A stretch of 7,321 bases of DNA. Source: Acidobacteriaceae bacterium (GTDB taxonomy: Bacteria > Acidobacteriota > Terriglobia > Terriglobales > SbA1). The stretch spans positions 1 through 7,321 of the forward strand of contig JAFAGX010000626.1 in NCBI GenBank assembly GCA_019237515.1. The letters are read 5' to 3'. Of the stretch, positions 1-5,475 are shown one piece after another (the stretch's first letter is position 1; the number at the start of each line of letters is the position of its first letter). The position numbers and the translations under genes are program-made. Under the pieces are notes generated by a model, which was not told where the DNA came from, ran no database searches, and saw nothing but the letters and a program-made list of their open reading frames with translations.

Positions 1-573
1 AAGTATTACGACAACCCTGAAACCTTCATCAGCAAAGCCGCCTTTTCACTGACCGGCGACATGGGCTGCGAACACGGTGGCGACCCGGTTGCGGGCAGCG
101 CGGTGAGTTGCGATACCAATGGCGTGAAGGTAGTCAATGGTGTTAAGTACATCACGCCAAAACAAGACTTCCTCGGATTCATGCTCTACAACCGCCTCTG
201 GTTCCACCGAGATTTGTTCGGTTTTACACTCGGCGGCGGAAAGATCAACAATCCCGGACGTTACCTGGTGCTGTTGCCGCCGATCAACGGTGCCACTGCG
301 GCGACCGGTACGCCCTATTTCACTGAAAATCCCGGTGACCCCTATAAAGCGTGGGATATGTCGGCAACTTTTGATTACATGCCCAGCCAGTACATCACGT
401 TCCGCTGGGAATACGATCATCGTGCCGCCAACGTCCCTTATTTTTCGGGGCGCGGTGGAATTACGCCGTTCGGTGGTAACACCGGCAATCCTACTGTAAA
501 GGTGCCGGGTTTTACTCCTGACCTGGTGAAGGATGAGAACCGGCTGAATCTAGCAATTCTGGTGAAGTTTTAA
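1..573 (+). CDS. Outer-membrane beta-barrel porin, C-terminal part (5'-truncated by the window)
   Basis: The frame is open from base 1 to a TAA at 571-573, giving 190 residues; the start lies upstream of the window. The visible part has alternating polar/hydrophobic strands rich in aromatics and glycine (for example around LGFMLYNRLWF at 59-69 and QYITFRWEYDH at 130-140). It ends in NLAILVKF, a typical C-terminal outer-membrane insertion signal with terminal Phe. Residues C23 and C37 flank a short Gly/Asp-rich loop and could form a disulfide. I recognise the style (NPGRYLVLLPPING, DYMPSQYITFRWE) as that of large acidobacterial porin-like barrel proteins, probably of the BBP2/OmpL-like type; this is from memory, not a search. 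The substrate is unknown. The gene ends 48 bases before the small peptide that opens the Kdp cluster and no terminator is visible between them, so it may supply outer-membrane passage for K+ in the same transcription unit. That role is inference. Confidence 0.85.
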   Translation, partial: KYYDNPETFISKAAFSLTGDMGCEHGGDPVAGSAVSCDTNGVKVVNGVKYITPKQDFLGFMLYNRLWFHRDLFGFTLGGGKINNPGRYLVLLPPINGATAATGTPYFTENPGDPYKAWDMSATFDYMPSQYITFRWEYDHRAANVPYFSGRGGITPFGGNTGNPTVKVPGFTPDLVKDENRLNLAILVKF

Positions 574-607
574 ATACCCCGCCGCCGCGGCAAGCGATGC
601 GAGGGCG

Positions 608-614
608 TAAGGAG
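608..614 (+). promoter_or_regulatory. Ribosome binding site of the 28-residue peptide
   Basis: The sequence TAAGGAG lies 7 bases before the ATG at 622. This near-perfect Shine-Dalgarno is the main evidence that the very short reading frame behind it is translated. Confidence 0.75.
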
Positions 615-621
615 AAAAAGT

Positions 622-708
622 ATGCAAGACATTCTTTGGATCGCGGTAACGATCGGTTTTTTTGCTTTGTCGATCGCCTACGTGCACTTCTGTGAGCGGG
701 TGAAGTAA
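622..708 (+). CDS. Small single-helix membrane peptide upstream of kdpF (28 aa, undescribed)
   Basis: An ATG at 622 and a TAA at 706-708 enclose 28 codons. The product starts MQDILWIAVTIGFF and ends AYVHFCERVK. Residues about 3-22 are a continuous hydrophobic stretch suited to one membrane helix, followed by a short positively charged tail with one Cys (C24), so the C-terminus is probably cytoplasmic. A strong Shine-Dalgarno precedes it, and its stop codon overlaps the Shine-Dalgarno of kdpF (TAAGGAG, 706-712), which suggests translational coupling. It is similar in size and form to KdpF but lacks the KdpF ending (YALLRPEKF), so it is a separate peptide rather than a copy. From memory, peptides of the pattern FFAL..AYV..C.R occur before kdpF in other bacteria, but I know of no assigned function. 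It could be an extra small Kdp subunit or a translational leader; both are inference. Confidence 0.7.
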   Translation: MQDILWIAVTIGFFALSIAYVHFCERVK

Positions 709-712
709 GGAG
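706..712 (+). promoter_or_regulatory. Ribosome binding site of kdpF overlapping the preceding stop codon
   Basis: TAAGGAG includes the TAA stop of the upstream 28-residue peptide and sits 8 bases before the kdpF ATG at 721. A ribosome ending on the peptide would be placed directly on this site, so the two are probably translated as a coupled pair. Confidence 0.7.
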
Positions 713-720
713 AGAACGGC

Positions 721-810
721 ATGAATCTGGAATCCATCATTATGCTCGCCGTGAGTGCGCTGACGATGGTGTATCTGATTTACGCACTCTTGCGGCCGGA
801 GAAATTCTGA
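721..810 (+). CDS. kdpF: KdpF, small stabilising subunit of the K+-transporting ATPase
   Basis: This is a 29-residue peptide beginning MNLESIIMLAVSAL and ending YLIYALLRPEKF. The Y-L-x-Y-A-L-L-x-P-E-K/R-F ending is the hallmark of KdpF, and 29 residues is the usual length. It forms one inner-membrane helix (about residues 4-24). In the known KdpFABC complex, KdpF sits in the membrane between KdpA and KdpB and stabilises the assembly. Its TGA stop (808-810) shares its last base with the kdpA ATG, giving a TGATG overlap. The kdpA Shine-Dalgarno (GGAGA, 798-802) lies inside its last codons, so kdpA translation is probably coupled to it. Confidence 0.93.
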   Translation: MNLESIIMLAVSALTMVYLIYALLRPEKF

Positions 811-2609
811 TGACGGTTAATGGCTGGTTTCAAATCCTGTTTTTTCTCCTGCTGATCTTTCTGGTCACGAAGCCGATGGGCATTTTCATGACCCGGGTGT
901 TCAACCGCGAGAAAACATTTCTGGATCCGGTACTGCGGCCGATCGAACGCCTTGTCTATCGACTGACCGCCGTTGATGAGAACCATGAGATGCGCTGGAC
1001 GGAATACGCCGTTTCCATGCTCCTGTTCAGCCTGGTTTCGATGCTGGTGCTGTACTTGATGCAGCGGTTGCAGGGATATCTACCCTTTAATCCGCAGAAA
1101 TTCGGCGCCGTAAGTCCCGCTCACGTGGCATTCAATACGGCTGCTTCATTCACCACGAATACCAATTGGCAGGCCTATGCGGGTGAGACGACGATGAGTT
1201 ATTTCACCCAGATGGCGGGCCTTGCTTATCACAATTTTGTGTCTGCCGCAGTAGGGATTTCGCTGGCGATTGCGTTCGTCCGCGGAATCGCGCGACGGCA
1301 GATGCAGACGATCGGAAACTTTTGGGTGGACCTGGTACGGAGCTCGCTTTGGGTGCTGTTGCCATTCTGTGTCGTTGGCGCGCTGGTATTGGTTTCGCAG
1401 GGCGTAGTTCAAAACCTGAGACCGTATGACACGGCAAAGCTGGTCGAACCCATGCAGGTGCAAAAGACCGGATCCGATGGCAAGCCCATGGTTGATGCTA
1501 ATGGCAAACCGGTGATGGAAACAGTAACCACACAGACCATTGCTCAGGGCCCGGTAGCGTCGCAGGAGATTATCAAAGAATGGGGCACGAACGGAGGCGG
1601 GTTCTTCAATGCGAATAGTGCTCATCCATTCGAAAATCCAACTCCATTCAGCAACCTGGTGGAATTGTTCGCAATTTTTGCCGTGTCCGCCGGGTTGACC
1701 TACACCCTTGGCCGGATGACGGGTTCGCAGCGTCACGGCTGGGCAGTCTGGGCGGCCATGGCGATTTTGTTTCTGGTGGGGGTAACTACCGCGTATTGGG
1801 CTGAAGCCCGCGGCAATCCGCTACTTGCCGGAACCAACCAGAGCGTCACTGCTGCGCAATCTGGCGGCAACATGGAGGGCAAGGAGGTCCGCTTCGGCGT
1901 CGCCAATAGCGCCCTATTCGCCACGGTAACGACTGACGCGAGTTGCGGCGCGATTAACGGCTGGCATGATTCCTTTACTCCGCTCGGCGGAATGGTTCCG
2001 CTGGTGAACATCATGCTCAGTGAGGTGATTTTCGGCGGTGTGGGCGCGGGCATGTACGGGATGTTGATCTACATCGTGCTTGCGGTCTTTATCGCAGGGC
2101 TGATGGTAGGCCGAACGCCCGAATATCTTGGCAAGAAAATCGAAGCTTACGACGTCAAGATGGCGATGCTTGTCGTGCTCGTATTCCCGCTGGTGATTCT
2201 CGTCTTCGCGGGGATTTCAGCCGTAGAGCCGTATGGGACCAGCAGCATCACAAATTCCGGGCCGCATGGATTGACCCAAATGCTGTACGCGTTCACCTCC
2301 GGCGCAGGAAACAACGGTTCGGCTTTCGCGGGATTGACCGCCAACACCCCGTGGTACGACACCACGATCGGCGTAACTATGCTGCTCGGCCGCTTTTTCA
2401 TGATCATTCCGATGCTGGCGATCGCCGGGAATCTGGCGCAGAAGAAATACGTTCCGCCGTCACTCGGCACGTTCCCGGTGACTACGCCGCTCTTCACCGT
2501 GCTTCTGATCGGCGTGATTCTGATTGTGGGTGCACTTACATTTTTCCCGGCATTAAGCTTGGGACCGATCCTGGAGCACCTGCTCCTGGCTGCAGGTAAG
2601 ACGTTCTAG
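810..2609 (+). CDS. kdpA: KdpA, potassium-binding and translocating subunit of the Kdp ATPase
   Basis: This 599-residue inner-membrane protein belongs to the K+ channel-like (SKT) superfamily. It selects K+ and passes it to KdpB through the intersubunit tunnel. All four selectivity-filter loops are present: TTNTNWQ (115-121), GTNGGGFFNANSAHPFENP (259-277), TTDASCGAIN (374-383) and GAGNNGSAF (498-506). The conserved NMEGKEVRFG (354-363) and GRTPEYLGKKI (434-444) also match the family. About ten membrane helices are visible, the first at roughly 6-28 and the last at 560-580. The ATG at 810 is supported by its one-base overlap with kdpF and a GGAGA 7 bases upstream. It is about 40 residues longer than the E. 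coli protein (557). Compared from memory, most of the excess is an extra loop of about 25 residues (roughly 216-242) between LRPY and GPVASQE, plus a short C-terminal tail. No filter residue is lost, so it should be active. Confidence 0.97.
   Translation: MTVNGWFQILFFLLLIFLVTKPMGIFMTRVFNREKTFLDPVLRPIERLVYRLTAVDENHEMRWTEYAVSMLLFSLVSMLVLYLMQRLQGYLPFNPQKFGAVSPAHVAFNTAASFTTNTNWQAYAGETTMSYFTQMAGLAYHNFVSAAVGISLAIAFVRGIARRQMQTIGNFWVDLVRSSLWVLLPFCVVGALVLVSQGVVQNLRPYDTAKLVEPMQVQKTGSDGKPMVDANGKPVMETVTTQTIAQGPVASQEIIKEWGTNGGGFFNANSAHPFENPTPFSNLVELFAIFAVSAGLTYTLGRMTGSQRHGWAVWAAMAILFLVGVTTAYWAEARGNPLLAGTNQSVTAAQSGGNMEGKEVRFGVANSALFATVTTDASCGAINGWHDSFTPLGGMVPLVNIMLSEVIFGGVGAGMYGMLIYIVLAVFIAGLMVGRTPEYLGKKIEAYDVKMAMLVVLVFPLVILVFAGISAVEPYGTSSITNSGPHGLTQMLYAFTSGAGNNGSAFAGLTANTPWYDTTIGVTMLLGRFFMIIPMLAIAGNLAQKKYVPPSLGTFPVTTPLFTVLLIGVILIVGALTFFPALSLGPILEHLLLAAGKTF
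1455..1535 (+). other. Extra hydrophilic loop in KdpA with an internal 8-residue repeat
   Basis: KdpA residues 216-242 fill the space between the helix ending near LRPY and the second selectivity loop. E. coli KdpA has about 18 residues from LPY to GPVASQE, while this protein has 43. Within the insert, DGKPMVDA (223-230) is followed directly by NGKPVMET (231-238), an approximate 8-residue (24-base) tandem duplication. The position just before a pore loop suggests an extracytoplasmic side. From memory, some other long KdpA proteins carry comparable DxNGxPV loops. No function is known to me. Confidence 0.6.
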
Positions 2610-2621
2610 AGGACTCGACCT

Positions 2622-4715
2622 ATGGCAATGATGACGCAAACACCACCGATTCCAGAAGTGAAACAAATTCGGCTTGGACACTCGCCCATGAAGCCGAGCA
2701 AGGAAAAGGCGATCTGGGAATGGAAGATTGTGCGGCGCGCGCTGTGGGACGCGGTTGTGAAACTGGATCCACGCAAGATGATGGGGAATCCCGTGATGTT
2801 TGTCGTCGAGATCGGCAGCGTCATCACGACTGCTCTACTCTTCAAACGCGATGCGGCCTTCTATTTCAACCTCCAGATCACGTTGTGGCTCTGGTTTACG
2901 GTGTTGTTCGCGAATTTTGCCGAAGCCATGGCGGAGGGCCGCGGAAAAGCGCAGGCCGATACGTTGCGCAGGGCGCGCGCGGAAACCGTTGCCAATCGGC
3001 TTCTGTCCAACGGCAAGACCGAACAGGTCCCGAGTTCCAAGCTGCGCTCGGGAGATCATGTGATGGTCTCCGCCGGTGAATTCATCCCCAGTGACGGTGA
3101 AATCGTTGAAGGCGTGGCATCCGTCGACGAATCCGCGATCACCGGCGAATCTGCGCCCGTCATCCGGGAATCAGGAGGGGACCGCTCTGCTGTGACCGGG
3201 GGCACACGGGTACTCTCCGACTGGCTCAAAATCAAGATCACCTCGAATCCCGGCGAAACATTTCTGGATCGCATGATCGCTCTGGTAGAAGGCGCCGAGC
3301 GCCAGAAGACGCCCAACGAGATTGCGCTGAATATCCTGCTGGCGGGTTTGACCATCATCTTTCTGCTGGCCGTTGTAACCTTGCAGCCGTTCGCGATTTA
3401 TTCGGGATCTCCTCAAACCGTGTTTGTTCTGGTCTCTCTGCTCGTGTGCCTGATTCCCACGACCATCGGCGGACTTCTATCGGCTATCGGCATTGCCGGG
3501 ATGGATCGTCTCGTTCAGCACAATGTATTGGCGATGTCTGGCCGCGCTGTGGAAGCGGCCGGCGACGTGAATACGCTGCTGCTGGATAAGACCGGAACCA
3601 TCACGCTGGGTAATCGCCAAGCGGCAGAGTTTGTTCCCGCGGCGGGGATCACCGAGTCACAGATGGCGGATGCAGCGCAGCTTTCGTCGCTGGCCGACGA
3701 AACTCCTGAAGGCCGCTCAATAGTCGTGTTAGCAAAAGAACGATATGGCTTGCGGGGCAGAGAATTGGGTGCGCAGGAAGCGGAGTTTATCCCATTCACC
3801 GCTCAAACGCGCATGTCGGGCGTCAATCTTGATGGGCGTGAGATTCGCAAGGGCGCGGCCGATGCGATCGCGAATTATTTGAACCAGCACGGCACCTCGA
3901 TCCCCCGGGAAATTCAATCGGCGGTGGAGAAGATCGCGCGGGCGGGAGGAACACCACTGGTGGTTGCGGAAAATCAGCGCGCTCTCGGTGTGATCCATCT
4001 CAAAGACATCGTGAAGGGCGGCATGCGAGATCGCTTTGATCAGCTTCGCGCCATGGGGATTAAGACCGTGATGATTACCGGTGACAATCCGCTGACAGCA
4101 GCGGCGATCGCGCGAGAAGCGGGAGTGGATGATTTCCTTGCAGAAGCTACGCCCAAAGACAAAATGGATTTGATTCGCAAAGAGCAGAAAGAGGGCAAGC
4201 TGGTCGCGATGACAGGCGACGGCACGAACGATGCGCCGGCGCTCGCCCAAGCCGATGTTGGGGTTGCCATGAATACCGGGACACAAGCGGCAAAGGAAGC
4301 GGGCAACATGGTCGATCTGGACTCGAATCCGACCAAGCTGATTGAAGTTGTCGAAATCGGAAAGCAGCTGCTGATGACCCGCGGCGCGCTGACTACGTTT
4401 TCGATCGCCAATGATGTGGCGAAATACTTTGCCATCATTCCGGCAATGTTCGCGGGGACGTTTCCGGTACTGAATGCGTTGAACATTATGCATCTGCAGA
4501 CGCCGCAGTCGGCGGTGCTCTCGGCGGTGATTTTCAATGCGCTGATCATTGTTGTGCTGATTCCGCTGGCGCTGCGCGGGGTGAAATATCGGCCCATGGG
4601 AGCGGCGGCGTTGTTGCGTCGCAATCTGTGGATTTACGGTGTTGGAGGCATGCTGGTGCCGTTCGCCGGAATCAAGCTGATCGACTTGGCCATCACGGCG
4701 CTGCGGATGGCGTGA
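2622..4715 (+). CDS. kdpB: KdpB, P-type ATPase subunit of the potassium pump
   Basis: KdpB (697 residues) hydrolyses ATP to drive K+ uptake by KdpFABC in the inner membrane. The actuator-domain TGES is at 174-177; its Ser aligns with E. coli S162, the site of inhibitory phosphorylation. The membrane CLIPTTIGG is at 276-284, the phosphorylated Asp in DKTGT at D322, and the nucleotide-domain F392 and RKG (K410) are present. TGDNP (486-490) and [10 protein letters not shown] (532-541) complete the hinge and Mg sites. NDVAKYFAI (597-605) holds D598 and K601, equivalent to the E. coli D583/K586 pair essential for transport. About seven membrane helices are visible. Every motif is shifted by 15 residues from my memory of E. 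coli numbering, so the only notable length change is a longer, charged N-terminus. The ATG is preceded by AGAGGA with 8 bases of spacing; ATGs at codons 3 and 4 are alternatives. It lies 12 bases after kdpA. Confidence 0.97.
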   Translation: MAMMTQTPPIPEVKQIRLGHSPMKPSKEKAIWEWKIVRRALWDAVVKLDPRKMMGNPVMFVVEIGSVITTALLFKRDAAFYFNLQITLWLWFTVLFANFAEAMAEGRGKAQADTLRRARAETVANRLLSNGKTEQVPSSKLRSGDHVMVSAGEFIPSDGEIVEGVASVDESAITGESAPVIRESGGDRSAVTGGTRVLSDWLKIKITSNPGETFLDRMIALVEGAERQKTPNEIALNILLAGLTIIFLLAVVTLQPFAIYSGSPQTVFVLVSLLVCLIPTTIGGLLSAIGIAGMDRLVQHNVLAMSGRAVEAAGDVNTLLLDKTGTITLGNRQAAEFVPAAGITESQMADAAQLSSLADETPEGRSIVVLAKERYGLRGRELGAQEAEFIPFTAQTRMSGVNLDGREIRKGAADAIANYLNQHGTSIPREIQSAVEKIARAGGTPLVVAENQRALGVIHLKDIVKGGMRDRFDQLRAMGIKTVMITGDNPLTAAAIAREAGVDDFLAEATPKDKMDLIRKEQKEGKLVAMTGDGTNDAPALAQADVGVAMNTGTQAAKEAGNMVDLDSNPTKLIEVVEIGKQLLMTRGALTTFSIANDVAKYFAIIPAMFAGTFPVLNALNIMHLQTPQSAVLSAVIFNALIIVVLIPLALRGVKYRPMGAAALLRRNLWIYGVGGMLVPFAGIKLIDLAITALRMA

Positions 4716-4718
4716 AAT

Positions 4719-4762
4719 GTGCAAGTCTTGTTGTCATCCCAAGCGGAGCGAGGGACTTGCAC
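4719..4762 (+). repeat. 9-base perfect inverted repeat just after the kdpB stop
   Basis: GTGCAAGTC (4719-4727) and GACTTGCAC (4754-4762) are exact reverse complements separated by 26 bases. The left arm starts three bases after the kdpB TGA, and the right arm lies inside the dispersed repeat at 4731-4808. In RNA this stem would compete with folding of the larger element. It could be chance, part of the repeat family, or a remnant of another half-copy. Confidence 0.5.
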
Positions 4763-4808
4763 TTCAGAATAAAGCGGATTCCTCGTCGCGGTACTCCTCG
4801 AATGACAA
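4731..4808 (+). repeat. Dispersed intergenic inverted-repeat element (GTCATCC type) between kdpB and kdpC
   Basis: The 78-base segment begins TTGTCATCCCAAGCGGAGCG and ends CTCGAATGACAA, so its ends form an imperfect inverted repeat (TTGTCAT/ATGACAA plus further partly matching bases). I recognise GTCATCC[CT]GAGCG[AG]AGCGA[AG]GGA as a very widespread intergenic repeat in Acidobacteriota and some other phyla, normally two half-elements facing each other. Its accidental translation, VIPSGARDL, is a familiar spurious protein in databases and appears here in frame +2. The right half looks diverged, with extra bases (GTACTCCTCG). It occupies most of the 111-base kdpB-kdpC gap and ends 6 bases before the kdpC Shine-Dalgarno. 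Copy number cannot be judged from one window. Confidence 0.75.
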
Positions 4809-4814
4809 ATTGTT

Positions 4815-4819
4815 AAGGA
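4815..4819 (+). promoter_or_regulatory. Ribosome binding site of kdpC
   Basis: AAGGA lies 7 bases before the kdpC ATG at 4827 and only 6 bases downstream of the repeat element. It supports the chosen start and shows that kdpC kept its own initiation site despite the interrupted kdpB-kdpC spacing. Confidence 0.65.
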
Positions 4820-4826
4820 CCTTACT

Positions 4827-5399
4827 ATGAAGAAGAACCTGCTGATTTCGGTGCTCATGACGATCGTTACGACGGTCCTGCTGGGGATCATCTACCCGCT
4901 GGCTGTCACGGGTCTTGCTGAGGTGTTCTTCAAAGACAAAGCTAATGGCCAGCTGATCACACAAAACGGGCAAGTGATGGGCTCGCGACTTATTGGTCAG
5001 GCGTTCACCGGGCCTGCGTATTTCCATTCGCGGCCGTCTTCAGCTGGCGCTGGCTACGACGCCGCGAACTCCAACGGCTCGCAGCTTGGACCGACGAACC
5101 ACGCACTCATTGATCGGGTAAAGGCTGATGTTACCAGCAACCAAGCCGACCACCCAGGCGAGGCAGTGCCTATCGACCTGGTGACCTCGTCCGCATCCGG
5201 ACTCGACCCGGACATTACTCCTGCGGCAGCCGAGTTCCAGGTCTCGCGTGTGGCAAAAGAGCGCGGAGCATCGGAGGCTCAAATCCAGGAATTGATTCAG
5301 AAGCACACCGCTGATCGCCAGTTTGGATTTCTCGGCGAGCCACGGGTCAATGTGCTGGAGTTGAATCTAGATATGAAAGAGAAATTTCCCACAAGATAA
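4827..5399 (+). CDS. kdpC: KdpC, accessory subunit of the potassium-transporting ATPase
   Basis: KdpC has 190 residues, the same length as the E. coli protein. One N-terminal membrane helix (about 5-30, containing LLGIIYPLAVTGLA) anchors a soluble domain on the periplasmic side. Family signatures are GSRLIGQAF (52-60), YFHSRPSSAGAGYDAANSNG (65-84), SQLGPTN (85-91) and IDLVTSSASGLDPDITPAAA (116-135). KdpC is required for assembly and activity of KdpFABC; an ATP-affinity role has been proposed from biochemical work, while its structural position is periplasmic. The ATG is supported by AAGGA 7 bases upstream. It lies 111 bases after kdpB, unusually far for this operon, because a dispersed repeat occupies the gap; cotranscription is still likely because no terminator or clear promoter is seen. 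No kdpD or kdpE sensor-regulator gene follows. Confidence 0.96.
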   Translation: MKKNLLISVLMTIVTTVLLGIIYPLAVTGLAEVFFKDKANGQLITQNGQVMGSRLIGQAFTGPAYFHSRPSSAGAGYDAANSNGSQLGPTNHALIDRVKADVTSNQADHPGEAVPIDLVTSSASGLDPDITPAAAEFQVSRVAKERGASEAQIQELIQKHTADRQFGFLGEPRVNVLELNLDMKEKFPTR

Positions 5400-5401
5400 C
5401 T

Positions 5402-5440
5402 GCGGAGCTTCGCTCCGCCCGACAGCCGAGGGCGGCTGTC
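5402..5440 (+). repeat. Two adjacent perfect hairpins between kdpC and thrC
   Basis: The first stem is GCGGAGC (5402-5408) with GCTCCGC (5412-5418) and a TTC loop. The second, two bases later, is GACAGCCG (5421-5428) with CGGCTGTC (5433-5440) and an AGGG loop. No T-run follows, so neither is a standard intrinsic terminator. The second hairpin followed by CCTACG resembles a recurrent intergenic palindrome I associate with acidobacterial genomes. As RNA they start 2 bases after the kdpC stop and could protect the 3' end of the kdp message or weaken readthrough into the next gene. Confidence 0.65.
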
Positions 5441-5475
5441 CCTACGTGGGCAAGTCGTGATGTTAAACTCGCCTC

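Noticed and set aside
137..499. 120-codon plus-strand frame inside the porin
   Set aside because: Ser/Thr/Arg-rich out-of-frame reading of the porin, with no motif.
574..621. Promoter or KdpE operator before the first small kdp-linked gene
   Set aside because: The gap is short and GC-rich, with a small GCCGCGGC palindrome (584-591) but no -10/-35 pair or T-rich KdpE-like site.
3729..4724. 331-codon minus-strand frame
   Set aside because: It lies antisense to kdpB, which carries all the family motifs here; the composition is rich in Arg, His and Gln, as expected of a shadow frame.
4628..4816. 62-codon plus-strand frame overlapping the kdpB end
   Set aside because: Its second half (VIPSGARDL...) is the well-known accidental translation of the GTCATCC repeat, and its first half is kdpB in another frame.
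5402..5440. Intrinsic terminator after kdpC
   Set aside because: The stems are good but are followed by CCTACGTGGG rather than a run of T, so only a repeat/hairpin call is supported.
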